DNA of 64,000 nt, from assembly GCA_023807065.1 (NCBI GenBank), contig JAJJLU010000369.1, positions 1 through 64,000 of the forward strand, in the 5' to 3' direction. The DNA comes from Isotricha intestinalis (Eukaryota; Ciliophora; Litostomatea; Vestibuliferida; Isotrichidae). Below, piece by piece: positions 20,819-30,853 of this stretch. How positions within the stretch are numbered: position 1 is the first letter of the stretch; each line of letters opens with the position of its first letter. The translations under genes were made by a program, and so were the position numbers. The notes under the pieces were generated by a model. That model had not been told where the DNA came from. It made no database searches and was given only the letters and a program-made list of their open reading frames with translations.

Positions 20819-22480
20819 TTAAAGTTTTGAATCGATTGAATTTTTTATTGCCGTAATATATTTATTATTTAAATATTTAACATTAACATAAATAGTTTCA
20901 TCATTAATTATTGTACTACTTGTTTGTTCTTTTATAGAAATTGGTTTATTTAAAGATTGAAAATTTAAATAACTTGTTTTTGATCTTTCATGTTTTATTC
21001 CTCTTCTTACTTCTATAAATTTTAAAGAAGGATTTTTTTGTATATTTTTTTCTATATATTTAATAATTGTATCATATTTATATTTTAACATTTTTACTAT
21101 ATTAATTCTAGTATTTTTTGTTAAATTATTTACTAATAATACAATAAATAATTTTATATGAAAATTTCTTTTTGATTGATTAATTTTTTGGGCTTTTAAT
21201 TTCTTTAAATATTTTTTTATTGTTTTTTGGATTAAATATAATTTTTTAATTTCATTATAATTATCAATTTTAGAAGTAAAAAACCATTTATTAAAAATAA
21301 TTTTTTTATTCATTTTATTAACATATTTCACATTATTTATTATATCATAATTTCTATTAGAAATATTTTTATTATTTAAAAAAGTTTTTCTTTCATTATT
21401 ATTAAATAAATTTATTCCAGATTTTCTAAAGGAATTAATTTTAAAACTTTTTCTAATTTTTTCAGAATTAATGTTATTGTAACAAATTAACTTTCCAGTT
21501 TTTCCTTCATATAATATTTGAGAACTTTTATTAATAGAAATATCAAGAGAATAATTTTTTCTTTTAATTTTAGATTGAATATATGATATATTATTTCCTA
21601 TTTCATGATAAGGTCTTGGAAAAGTTTTTAAACAAATTGATTTATGTATAATTTCTTCTTTTAAAATTTCTACTTGTATTCCAATATCTTCTTTTTTAAT
21701 TTTTCTATTTTTTAATAAATTTATAAAAAAATCAAAATTTTTTTCCCATATTTTGTTTTTTATTATATTTATCCCTTCTTTTAAATCTAAATATAATTTC
21801 ATTTTTATATGTATTTTTTTCATTTGAAAATGCATTTTATAATAACTTTGAATTAAAATTATTTTTTTTAAAATATTATTTTTAAAATATAATCTCCAAA
21901 ATCTTTGAATGTATTTAATTTCTTTTTCTTTACTTTCAATTGTTTTCATTCTTCTTAATTTTGTATTATATTCAAATCTTCTTTGCATAACAGAACTTTT
22001 TAAAACACTTTTATAATGCAAAATATTATTAGAATTTTTTAAAGAAGGAAGAGGAGTTAATTTATCTACTTTTCTTTTAATAAAATTTATTGTTTTATTT
22101 TGAATTTTATTATCATCATCATCTAGAATCATTTTTCTTTTTCTCTTCTTATTCATTGGAAAAACTATTGCTTCTTTTTTTTTCTCTTCTTCATTTTTTT
22201 CATTTTCTTTTTCTACTTTTTCATCTTTATTTTTTTCGTTTTCATTTTCTTGATTTTCTTCTGTATTTATATTTGTTGTTGAACCATTATTATTTGAAGG
22301 TGAATTTGTCGATTGTAAAATTTTATCTTTTTCTTCAAGAAAATTTACTTTCATTTTTTGTTTTTCCTCATTTTGATTTTTATGACCTTTTAATATTGAA
22401 CTTATTGTTGAAGAAGTATCATATAATCCTTTATTCTTTAATTGAATTTGACTTATTTTTTTCTTAAATAATTCATCCAT
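20819..22480 (-). CDS. IQ-motif protein, hypothetical
   Basis: A 553-residue basic protein. Residues 60-115 form an acidic/Lys low-complexity block. From about 190 there are consecutive IQ-like helices (IQRFWRLYFKNNI, then IQSYYKMHFQMKKI), and another near 410 (LIQKTIKKYLKKLKAQK), each with the Ile-Gln and spaced basic residues expected for calmodulin or centrin binding. The last 100 residues (KFIEVRRGIKHERSKTSY) look better conserved. The overall arrangement is common among ciliate basal-body and axonemal proteins, but no specific orthologue is recognised. Upstream, its start lies close to the 3' end of the YIPF6-like gene. Confidence 0.6.
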   Translation of the reverse strand: MDELFKKKISQIQLKNKGLYDTSSTISSILKGHKNQNEEKQKMKVNFLEEKDKILQSTNSPSNNNGSTTNINTEENQENENEKNKDEKVEKENEKNEEEKKKEAIVFPMNKKRKRKMILDDDDNKIQNKTINFIKRKVDKLTPLPSLKNSNNILHYKSVLKSSVMQRRFEYNTKLRRMKTIESKEKEIKYIQRFWRLYFKNNILKKIILIQSYYKMHFQMKKIHIKMKLYLDLKEGINIIKNKIWEKNFDFFINLLKNRKIKKEDIGIQVEILKEEIIHKSICLKTFPRPYHEIGNNISYIQSKIKRKNYSLDISINKSSQILYEGKTGKLICYNNINSEKIRKSFKINSFRKSGINLFNNNERKTFLNNKNISNRNYDIINNVKYVNKMNKKIIFNKWFFTSKIDNYNEIKKLYLIQKTIKKYLKKLKAQKINQSKRNFHIKLFIVLLVNNLTKNTRINIVKMLKYKYDTIIKYIEKNIQKNPSLKFIEVRRGIKHERSKTSYLNFQSLNKPISIKEQTSSTIINDETIYVNVKYLNNKYITAIKNSIDSKL

Positions 22481-22593
22481 TAAAAAGTAATATTGAAATA
22501 AAAATTATAAAATAATAGAAATATTAATAGAATTTATTTTAATAATAAATCATAAAAAAAAATATATAAAAACTTAATTTAATCACACATAAA

Positions 22594-23303
22594 TTATAAA
22601 AGTAAATAACAAGTAAAAGCAAAATAAAATAAACAAATAGGAAAAAGTGCAAGTCCTTTTTTTTCATTTCCAACAATATCACTCATAAAACCAAGAGAAG
22701 ATAAACAACACCAAAAAAAAGTAAATAAAGCCATTAATAATTTAATTCCAAAGCTTAAATAATTTTTAAGAAAATAATACAGAATAGAACAAAGTAAAAT
22801 AGGAAATAAACAATAACCAAGAACACATAAAGATTGAAAAAGAGAGCTAAAATAAAAATAAAATAATTATATAAATATTTTTATTACATATTTGCACCTA
22901 ATAAAATAGAATTTAAAGTAATAATAGTTCCTCCAATCCACATTAAAGTAAAAACTAAAATAAAAGTTTGTGTCATTTCTTCAGTATCTTTTGAAGCAGA
23001 TAGAAAATAACTTAAAAATATAGTAAAAAATAACGGTCCCCATAAATCCCATTGCTTTAAATTTGCATTTTCTGAAGCTGTAAATCTTGGTATTATTGCA
23101 TATTGAGTTTTATAACATATTCTAACTAATTCTCGTTTCTTTATTTAAACGTTATATATATTTTATTATACAAGTGATATATATATTGGCTCAGTTAATG
23201 TGTTGTATTCACCATTTATAGAATATTCTAATCCAAAGGATTTTCGACCTGATATTCTTGCTGTTTCATAATCCTTTGTTAATGCTTCTTTTAAATCACT
23301 CAT
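22594..23303 (-). CDS. YIPF6: YIPF6-like Yip1-domain membrane protein (three exons)
   Basis: Spliced gene: exons 23303-23172, 23138-22888 and 22846-22594, giving 211 residues. Exon 1 encodes a soluble head ending LTEPIYISL; exon 2 continues KRELVRICYK and then QWDLWGPLFFTIFLSYFL, the Yip1-family signature of the first helices, followed by WIGGTIITLNSILLGAN; exon 3 completes NISLFQSLCVLGYCLFP and two more helices. Five membrane helices in all, matching YIPF6 in length and order. Yip1-family proteins sit in Golgi and ER-Golgi membranes and work with Rab GTPases in vesicle budding. The match is lost unless both tiny introns are removed, which confirms the splice sites. Confidence 0.85.
22847..22887 (-). 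other. Intron 2 of the YIPF6-like gene (41 nt)
   Basis: Starts GTAATA and ends TTTTAG on the minus strand. Removal joins LLGAN-I to SLFQSLCVLGYC, an uninterrupted stretch of the Yip1 domain, inside a split Ile codon. Confidence 0.9.
23139..23171 (-). other. Intron 1 of the YIPF6-like gene (33 nt)
   Basis: Starts GTATAA and ends TAAAG on the minus strand. It contains in-frame stops; removing it joins ...IYISL to KRELV... in phase 0 and restores a continuous YIPF6-like protein. Confidence 0.85.
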
Positions 23304-23767
23304 TTTTTATTTTTAATTTAATTATTTTAATAATATAAAAATATATTTATTTTAATATATTGTATTTATGGTAATGATTTTTATTTTTATGAGATTTATT
23401 ATTTTTTTATGTTTTATCCTTTAATAAAAATCATTTTATATTATATATACTATATTTCTATTTAATAGAAAAATTAAATTTTTTTTTTTTATATCTTTTT
23501 ATATTCAAATGAAAGGAGAAAAATATTATACTTATAAGATTTTTCAATTTATTTTAAGATTTAGAAAATAATCTTTAGACACCGATATAATCATAACATA
23601 TTTTTTTATTATATTTATTCTTGATATAAAACAAATAAAAGTAATTTTTTACACATAACAGATATTAAAGATGGGAAAAATAAAATAATAAAAAAGTGTA
23701 AAAAGATAATTAATATATCTTCTTATTTTTCTAATAAATAAATTTAATTTTTCTTTTTTTTTAATAA
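23304..23767. other. Divergent intergenic region
   Basis: Separates the YIPF6-like gene from the RBR gene, which face away from each other, so both promoters should lie here. AT-rich; no RNA gene, repeat or small gene recognised. Confidence 0.4.
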
Positions 23768-25507
23768 ATGGAAAAAATAAATGTAATTAAAAGAAAAGGA
23801 AATAGTAATTTGGATTTTCAAAAAACTTCATGTACCGAAGATTTTAGACTAAATATTAGTAAAAATAAGAAAAAACAATTTAAAACAAATATATTAGTAT
23901 TAAATAAAACAAATAATAGAAAAAAATTAAATAAAAAAACTAGAATAATTGGAAATATAAATCAACAATTAATAGAATTAGGATATTCAATGGAATGTAT
24001 AAAATATTGTTATGAAAAATATAAATTTGATTCAATAGAAAAAGCATTAGATATAATAATGAAAGATTATGATACTGGAAAATATAATCATAATTTTTTT
24101 TCAATTACAAATTATCAAAAAATTTATGGTGAAGTAAAAACAGAAGTACCAAAAGAAGATTATGATAAAATATGTATAATTTGTAAAGACAATGAAAAAA
24201 ATCATTTTAATTATATTGAAAATGATTTAAGTTTACTAAGTCCTAATAATAAAGACAATAATTCTAGATTTCCTTTTTTAAATGATTACTCAAATAATTG
24301 TTTAAGTGAATTAAATAAAAAGTCAAATAATGAAACAATAAAATTAGATTCTTTCCAAAATAAATCAAATTTTAAAACATGTTTTCCCCATATTCAAATA
24401 AATATAAATTTAATAAATAATATAAAAAAAGATTTAGAATCAAAAAAAGAATTATGTTTAATATGTTATTCCACAGAATTATCAAATGAAAATTCTTTAA
24501 AAATGGAATGTGGTCATCAATTTTGTTTTGACTGTTATATCCATTACACAAAAGACAAAATAGAAAATGGCACAGTAAATATAAAATGTTTAATGGCAGG
24601 ATGTTTATATATAATTCCAGATAAAATAATAAAAAGATTTACAAATCAAGAATTATTTAGAAAATATTTAAAATTTAAAAAAAAAAATTTATATAATGAT
24701 AATTTAAAGAAAGGTTTAATTCCATGTATTCATCCAGATTGTGAAGAATGGATAAATTATAAAGAAGGAGATGATATAAATGTTAAATGTAATCAAGGAC
24801 ATAGTTTTTGTGCAAAATGTAAACAAAAACAACATAAAGGAAAAAGATGTAAATTATATGCTAGAAATATAAATAAAGATTCAAGAATAAAACCTTGTCC
24901 AAATTGTAATTATTTAATTGAAAAAAATAATAAAGATAATAAAATTATTTGCCCTATGTGTAATTTTATTTTTTGCTGGTTATGCTTAGGAAAATGTAGT
25001 CTATTTCATTATTATATAATTAATGTTAGAGGTTGCCCTTTATTAAGATATGCTGATCCAAAAAATAGTAAAATTTTAAAAAATAATTTCATTCAATGTA
25101 TTTGGTTTTTTTTTTCTTTTATTTTTACTTTAATTGCTTTTTGTTTTATTGCTTTTTTATATATTTTATTTGGAGCTAGTTATGAATTAATTAAATTTTA
25201 TTCTAATAAAAAGAATAATAATGATCATGAATTTGATAGTGATGTTGATTTATTTGATTATGCTAATAATGTAAATGGAAATTCAAATGAGAATATTGCA
25301 AGAGGAGGAATTAATAATAGTAATATGAGGAATGATTATGATAATCATAATAATAAAACAAGTAAGAAGGAGTATTTTATTTATTTTTTACTTTTTATTG
25401 TTGGGATTATAGTACAACCTTTATTTCTTGTTTACAAATTCTTAAAATCTTTGATGGAATGTTATAAAAAATTTGGATGTTGGTTTTTCTATATGGGAAA
25501 TTATTGA
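23768..25507 (+). CDS. RBR-type (RING-IBR-RING) membrane protein lacking the catalytic Cys
   Basis: A 579-residue protein. A UBA-like helix bundle lies near residues 60-98 (QQLIELGYSMECIKYCYEKY). RING1 starts near 229 (CLICYSTE ... CGHQFCFDCY), the IBR follows (CIHPDCEEW ... CNQGHSFCAKC), and RING2 begins near 376 (CPNCNYLIEK ... CPMCNFIFCWLC). In RBR ligases a Cys follows IEKxGG and carries ubiquitin as a thioester; here the aligned residue is Asp390 (IEKNNKDNK), and the following His is Lys. Two hydrophobic segments (about 442-470 and 535-562) would anchor it in a membrane, as in RNF144/RNF19-type proteins. Either a pseudoligase or a RING-only ligase. It ends in TGA. Confidence 0.8.
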   Translation: MEKINVIKRKGNSNLDFQKTSCTEDFRLNISKNKKKQFKTNILVLNKTNNRKKLNKKTRIIGNINQQLIELGYSMECIKYCYEKYKFDSIEKALDIIMKDYDTGKYNHNFFSITNYQKIYGEVKTEVPKEDYDKICIICKDNEKNHFNYIENDLSLLSPNNKDNNSRFPFLNDYSNNCLSELNKKSNNETIKLDSFQNKSNFKTCFPHIQININLINNIKKDLESKKELCLICYSTELSNENSLKMECGHQFCFDCYIHYTKDKIENGTVNIKCLMAGCLYIIPDKIIKRFTNQELFRKYLKFKKKNLYNDNLKKGLIPCIHPDCEEWINYKEGDDINVKCNQGHSFCAKCKQKQHKGKRCKLYARNINKDSRIKPCPNCNYLIEKNNKDNKIICPMCNFIFCWLCLGKCSLFHYYIINVRGCPLLRYADPKNSKILKNNFIQCIWFFFSFIFTLIAFCFIAFLYILFGASYELIKFYSNKKNNNDHEFDSDVDLFDYANNVNGNSNENIARGGINNSNMRNDYDNHNNKTSKKEYFIYFLLFIVGIIVQPLFLVYKFLKSLMECYKKFGCWFFYMGNY

Positions 25508-25888
25508 TATTGTTGACTGTAATTAATCTCAAAATAATGAAATAATATGTATAATTCAAGTATTCATTTATGTAAATTTTTAGAAGAAATACACAAGCGA
25601 TATGTATAAATAAATTAAAATATAAAACTAAAATAAATTATATTGTAATATAATATCACTCATTTATAAATCATATTTTTGAAAATTATTTTTATTTCTG
25701 TTTGAATAATTATTTGATTCATTTTTTTTAATATTGATAATTTACTCTTATAAATGTTTTTTTATTAATTTGATTACATTTCAATAGATATAATTGTTTT
25801 TTTCTTTCTTCTTAAATTATAAAAAACTAAATTTTAAATTTTAATTATATTTACAATTAAATATTAAAGTGAATTTAATTATATACAT
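25508..25888. other. Convergent 3' gap
   Basis: Lies between the ends of the RBR gene and the Mad3-like gene. AT-rich and without recognisable features on either strand. Confidence 0.4.
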
Positions 25889-27622
25889 TTAAGAATTAAA
25901 TAATTTTTCAATTGAACTGTCTTTCTGATTATTACATTTTTTTTCTATAAAATAATTATTTTTAGTATCATTAATATTATTATCAATAAAATCATCATTA
26001 CCTTGAAATAAATTTTCAAATCTTTTTTTTTTTTTAAAATAATTTTCTTTTTTACTTTCAAGAAAATCAAAACATTTATTTATTTCTTGGGATAAATTAT
26101 TATTATTCTTTGAATTATTTTCAATATTATGTTTATCTATTGATAAAATATAATTATTTGTTTGATTATTATTATTTATATTATCAATATTTTGAATAGG
26201 AGAAAGATAAAAAGGATTTTTATCATTTAATAAATTATTATCAATATTTTCATTGAGTGGTTTTATTGAATTAAAATTTGGTTGTGAATTTTTTTTGGTT
26301 GATAAAAGATTTAAATTATTATTTTCTGTTTTATTATTAATTTTTCCCATAAATTTTTTTAAATTTTCTGCTTTTTTTTGAACAAAATCAATTTCTTTAT
26401 TAATTTTATTTTGTAAGTCTTCAATTATTTTTTTATGTTCTTCAATTTCTTTAAATTCTTTTTTAATAAAATTTTCTTTTGATTGATTATCAATTGAATT
26501 AATTTTTCTTTCTGTAATTTCTTTATCTAATTTATTAACAATTTGATTAATACATTCAATATTAATTTGATTATCTTTTTTATTTTCTTTTTCATTTTTT
26601 AAATCAATATTTTTATTTAAATTAATATTTCCATAATTTAATTTTTGATTTTCATATCTTTTATTATTTAACCAAGAAAAAGGTTTTTTATCATTTTCAT
26701 TTATTATTTCTTTTAAATTTTTTTCATTAATAGCTTTAAAATTAACATCATTATTATTTAAATATTGTACAATTAAATTATAAATTTCAACTAATTGAGT
26801 TCCTTTTCTAATAATATTATTTTTTTCATTAATAATATTAATTTTATGTTTCTCGATTTTAAACTTCATTTTAATGAGTTGAGGACCTTTTTCAAAATAT
26901 TCATTTCTAATTTCACTATATAATCTTTTTCTTTTATTGTCATTATTATTTTCTAATTTATTAATTTCTTCATGAATAAATTGATCAATTTCATCTGAAT
27001 CAATAATACTTAAATTTAATTCTCTATTAATTCTATCAATCATTCTTTTTTCAAATTCATTATAACATTTTCTAATATTTTCAAATCCAATACAATTTGA
27101 ATTTAAACCTTTTAAATAATATTCATTTGAAAGATTAAAATTATGATATTTTTCATATATATAACCCATTGTAATATATAATTGAAAATTATTTGTACAT
27201 ATTTCTTTTTTAAATAATTTATCTAAAATATTTGTATTATCTCTACATTTATCTATATAAAATATCCAATATGAAATATAGGAATTTTCTATATAAAATT
27301 CTTTTTCTTTATTCATAAATTTAGTGAAATATTCTATTACTAGGAAAAGTCTTAATATATCATTTTTCTCTTTTGGAATTAATTTTCTAATAAATGTAAT
27401 ATAATTTGTCCATGCTTCTAATTTATTAATTTTATATTGAAGAGAATTCAAAATCATATCATGACATTTTTTCTCTTCTTTCATCAATAAATTAATTTTT
27501 TCATTAGAATAAAGAGAATTAATTGGAATATAATTATAAAACTTATGAATATAATTAAAACTCAAATCATTTTCAGGAAAAATCAAACAAGGTAATTTTA
27601 ATTCAATTTCACAATTTTCCAT
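25889..27622 (-). CDS. Mad3/BubR1-like spindle-checkpoint protein, no kinase domain
   Basis: A 577-residue protein. Residues about 45-200 resemble the Mad3/BUB1 homology region, a TPR-like fold: LEAWTNYITFIRKLIPKEK, then a lone-helix segment, ISYWIFYIDKC, and NFQLYITMGYIYEKYHNFNLSNEYYLKGL ending in a YNEFEKRM helix. This is the part that binds KNL1 and the APC/C in Mad3/BubR1. Three KEN triplets occur further down, the degron motif used by Mad3 as an APC/C pseudosubstrate. The C-terminal half is Asn/Lys coiled coil with no kinase domain, so it resembles yeast Mad3 more than BUB1. Family call rests on pattern, not on a search. It shares a 102-bp divergent gap with the Hakai-like gene. Confidence 0.6.
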   Translation of the reverse strand: MENCEIELKLPCLIFPENDLSFNYIHKFYNYIPINSLYSNEKINLLMKEEKKCHDMILNSLQYKINKLEAWTNYITFIRKLIPKEKNDILRLFLVIEYFTKFMNKEKEFYIENSYISYWIFYIDKCRDNTNILDKLFKKEICTNNFQLYITMGYIYEKYHNFNLSNEYYLKGLNSNCIGFENIRKCYNEFEKRMIDRINRELNLSIIDSDEIDQFIHEEINKLENNNDNKRKRLYSEIRNEYFEKGPQLIKMKFKIEKHKINIINEKNNIIRKGTQLVEIYNLIVQYLNNNDVNFKAINEKNLKEIINENDKKPFSWLNNKRYENQKLNYGNINLNKNIDLKNEKENKKDNQINIECINQIVNKLDKEITERKINSIDNQSKENFIKKEFKEIEEHKKIIEDLQNKINKEIDFVQKKAENLKKFMGKINNKTENNNLNLLSTKKNSQPNFNSIKPLNENIDNNLLNDKNPFYLSPIQNIDNINNNNQTNNYILSIDKHNIENNSKNNNNLSQEINKCFDFLESKKENYFKKKKRFENLFQGNDDFIDNNINDTKNNYFIEKKCNNQKDSSIEKLFNS

Positions 27623-27724
27623 ATTCTAAAAAATTTAAATTTAAAAATCCCAAAAAAAAATAAATAAATAAATAAATACAAAAATAAAAAAATTATTAAA
27701 AATAAAAACCCAAATTTAAAAAAA

Positions 27725-28264
27725 ATGACAACATATCAAACGACTTATTCAGATATATCATCATTTTCAAAGAAAGAAAGAAAAGAGAAAGAATCATCAT
27801 TTCCCTTTATAAGTCCAAATTCAAATTTAGGAAATTTTGATTCATGCGGTCAAATAGTAGCGAAGACAGATCAAGGAAATAAAATAAAATTTTGTCCAAT
27901 ATGTGATTACCCAATGATAGTTAGAATGCAAATTTTACCATGTGAACATTTAATGTGTTATAATTGTACAAAACCAGAAAAAAATTATTGTTACATTTGT
28001 GAAGGAAAAATAAATAATATTATTAGATTAAGTGATTCTACTAAATTATATGAATGTGATTGGCCTGATTGTTTTAGATTTTTCACTAATATTGAAAAAT
28101 TAAATAAACATAGAGTTAGTGCTCATAATCAATTTGGAGAAAGTGGAAATTTAGTTAATATGAATATGTTTGGAATGAATAATTTAGGAAATATTAATAA
28201 TATGAATGGAATTAATATGGGAATGGGAAATATGGGGTTTCCTACTTTTAATAGTATGAATTGA
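27725..28264 (+). CDS. Hakai/CBLL1-like RING and C2H2 protein
   Basis: A 179-residue protein. After a polar N-terminus, a short RING lies at about 57-95: CPICDYP ... CEHLMCYNC ... YCYICEGK. It is followed directly by a C2H2-like finger, YECDWPDCFRFFTNIEKLNKH ending in HRVSAH. This RING plus adjacent finger order is characteristic of Hakai (CBLL1), an E3 that in plants and animals belongs to the complex supporting the mRNA m6A methyltransferase. The C-terminal 35 residues are Met/Asn/Gly-rich low complexity. Ciliate Hakai proteins are short, so the length is acceptable. Role in RNA methylation here is inference. It ends in TGA. Confidence 0.7.
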   Translation: MTTYQTTYSDISSFSKKERKEKESSFPFISPNSNLGNFDSCGQIVAKTDQGNKIKFCPICDYPMIVRMQILPCEHLMCYNCTKPEKNYCYICEGKINNIIRLSDSTKLYECDWPDCFRFFTNIEKLNKHRVSAHNQFGESGNLVNMNMFGMNNLGNINNMNGINMGMGNMGFPTFNSMN

Positions 28265-28509
28265 TAGGATTTTTGTTTGATATATATTATTTAGTGTTTT
28301 TATTATTTTTTGAGAAATTTCTTTTTTTTGTTTTTTCAAAAAGTTATTTTAAGTATTATGAAATTTTTAATTAATTAAATGTATTTTTTTTGAATATTCT
28401 TTACTAATTTAATACATCAAAAAATAAAAATAATATAATTAAATAAAAAAAATAATTAAAATTTTAAAAAAAATTTCGATAAAACGACCATATAAAAAAA
28501 ATTAAAAAA

Positions 28510-29751
28510 ATGTTAAAACTTCCAATAATCCTAATAATTCTGACTTTATCCTCATTCCAAACATCAAAATCAAAAACATCATCTCGTATGAAATTAAAGA
28601 CATTAAAATCTCAAACAGGTAAAATTCCTTTAATAAGAATAAACCAACCAATAAAACATCTTCATTCCTTTATATCAAAAATACAATCAAAGCTTTTATC
28701 ATCAAATTTAAAAACAAGTTTCGTTCAAAAAAAATGGAATATAAAATCAGAAAGTAAGAAAATTCCAATGAGAAACTATGAAAATTCCTTATATATATCA
28801 ACAATAGGAATAGGAAATCCAATTCAATCACTTCCAGTAATATTTGATACTGGAAGTGGAAATTTATGGGTAACTTCATCAAAATGTGATTCAAATTCAT
28901 GTAAAATAAAAAAAAGCTTTGATTCAAATTTATCTAATTCATATGAAAAAATTGGAATTGGATTAGAAGTTGAATTTGGAACTGGTTTAGTTAAAGGAGA
29001 AATAAATTCAGATATATTTAATTTAGGTAATATTGAAATTCCTAATCAAAATTTTGGAGAAATTATTAAACAAGAAGGTGATGTTTTTAATTCTAATTCT
29101 TTTTCTGGTATTTTAGGACTTGCCTATCCTTCTTTAAGTGCTGATGAAAAAACATGTATTTTGGAAAATATTATGAAATATGATTTACTTAAAAAAAATA
29201 TTATGAGCTTTTATTATACTTTAGATGATGAAGAAGATGGTGAAATTACTTTTGGTTATACTGATCAAAATAAATATGAAGGTGATATAAAATATTATGA
29301 TGTGATTGATAAATATTATTGGACTATTAAATTAGATGATATATTAATAAATGGGAAAAGTATAGATTTATGTAATAATAACAATAAAAATTATTGTAAA
29401 GCTGTTATTGATACTGGCACAACTTTATTTACAGGACCTAGTAATGATTTAAAAATTTTATTAAGAAAAATAGGAGTTTATAATAATTGTGATGGTTATG
29501 AAAAAGCACCAACTATAACTTTTATTTTTGATGGAGATGAATATAATATTGATGGTAATGAATATATTTTAAAAGAAAATATTGATGGTGTTGATCAATG
29601 CTCTACTCTTATGATGCCTATGGACATTGAAGAACCTCATGGTCCTCTTTGGATTCTTGGTGTTGTTTTTATGAGAAAATATTATACTGTCTTTGATAGA
29701 GATAATGATAGAGTTGGATTTGCTCTTTCTAAAAGAAAAAAAAAATTATAA
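28510..29751 (+). CDS. Secreted pepsin-family aspartic protease
   Basis: A 413-residue A1-family protease. Residues 1-18 are a signal peptide (LPIILIILTLSSF). A basic propeptide runs to about residue 90. Both lobes are intact: the first catalytic motif VIFDTGSGNLWV near 113 and the second AVIDTGTTLFTGP near 300, with the flap region between and the family ending ILGVVFMRKYYTVFDRDNDRVGFA. It would be a cathepsin D-like enzyme of the food-vacuole/lysosome system or be secreted; a phagotrophic ciliate uses many. Length and order match the family. Flanking gaps show nothing special. Confidence 0.92.
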   Translation: MLKLPIILIILTLSSFQTSKSKTSSRMKLKTLKSQTGKIPLIRINQPIKHLHSFISKIQSKLLSSNLKTSFVQKKWNIKSESKKIPMRNYENSLYISTIGIGNPIQSLPVIFDTGSGNLWVTSSKCDSNSCKIKKSFDSNLSNSYEKIGIGLEVEFGTGLVKGEINSDIFNLGNIEIPNQNFGEIIKQEGDVFNSNSFSGILGLAYPSLSADEKTCILENIMKYDLLKKNIMSFYYTLDDEEDGEITFGYTDQNKYEGDIKYYDVIDKYYWTIKLDDILINGKSIDLCNNNNKNYCKAVIDTGTTLFTGPSNDLKILLRKIGVYNNCDGYEKAPTITFIFDGDEYNIDGNEYILKENIDGVDQCSTLMMPMDIEEPHGPLWILGVVFMRKYYTVFDRDNDRVGFALSKRKKKL

Positions 29752-30124
29752 ATTTTTTAATTCATTGTTTTTTGGAAGTTTTTTAATTTTATTTTATTTT
29801 TTTTATTTTTTCATTGTTTTTTATTTATTTTTTTGAAAAGGGAATTAATGGTTTATTAGGTTCGTATATACAGAGTTTAATTAATTTATTAAAATATATA
29901 ATATATTTCAAATAATCAAAAGTAGAAAATCATTTAAATCATTATTTTAATAATCTAAATTACATTTTAAAATCTGTTATTTTTCCAAATATAATAATAA
30001 AACTATAGTAAAAACTATTAAACACTTACATCCTTACTTTCATTATATAATAAGAAAATAAATACAAAACAATACTATTTTATCATTTATAAAGTCACAA
30101 ATAATTGAAAAAAAAAATACGAAT
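29752..30124. other. Convergent 3' gap
   Basis: Between the ends of the protease gene and the AP2 gene. T-rich then A-rich; no gene or RNA recognised. Confidence 0.4.
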
Positions 30125-30853
30125 TTAAATCCAATTATCCCAAACATATTTCATAATTTTAATTCTTTCAATTTCTTCAGGAGTATAATAAAAATTAGTT
30201 TTAGCTTTATTTCCATGATTTTGAATAGCAACAATATCATAAGAACTTGCAGCTTCTTCTTCATTTCTATAATTTCCAATATATCTTTTTTTCTTATTTA
30301 TCATTATTAAAACTTGCCATTGATTTCCATTTTTTGAAACTCCTCTATATTTACTTCCTCTTTGTCCTCTTGTTTTATTATTTAATATTTCACTTTCTTC
30401 TAAATTTATATTCTTCTCATTATTTTCATTTTTTTTTTTTTTTTCTATCCTATTTTTTGATGTATTATTTATTATATTATTTGAATTTATATTGTTGTTA
30501 TTGCCATGACAATATACTATTTTCTTGTTTTTTATTGTTCTTATTATATTTTCTGGCTGTTGATTGTTAGTTTTTTGACCTAGGAAATATGGGAAAATAT
30601 AATTTTGGTTTTTTATCATGTTTACATTTCCTAAATAATAATTTATTATCGGATTTATTTCATTTGGAAATCTATTTTGATTGAAAAATATTATTTGGTT
30701 ATTTAAATTTACTATGTTTTGAGATAAATCGGATATAAATTTTTGACACTGTTCGATATAATTTTGGAAGTTTATATTATTTTTTAATCTTAAATTCCTA
30801 TATATAGTTAATTCTTTTAGTTACTCTAATTTTATAAGGGAATCTTCTGACAT
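30125..30853 (-). CDS. AP2/ERF-domain protein (two exons)
   Basis: Spliced gene: exon 1 30853-30825 and exon 2 30797-30125, 233 residues. Exon 1 encodes MSEDSLIKLE; exon 2 continues with a helical Asn/Gln-rich segment, a disordered basic linker, and a single AP2 domain at about 160-213: KYRGVSKNGNQWQVLIMI, KKKRYIGNYRNEEEAASSYD and the closing KTNF. The three-strand DNA-binding face (R-G-V, W, Y-I-G) and the EEAA..YD helix are all present. AP2 domains act as transcription factors in plants and apicomplexans and occur in some ciliates and homing nucleases; no HNH nuclease is present here, so a DNA-binding regulator is more likely. The protein ends soon after the domain. Confidence 0.8.
30798..30824 (-). 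other. Intron of the AP2 gene (27 nt)
   Basis: Starts GTAACT and ends TATATAG on the minus strand. It holds the in-frame TAA formed at its left junction; removal joins a split Glu codon and gives an open frame from the ATG at 30853. This is the shortest intron placed in the window. Confidence 0.8.
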
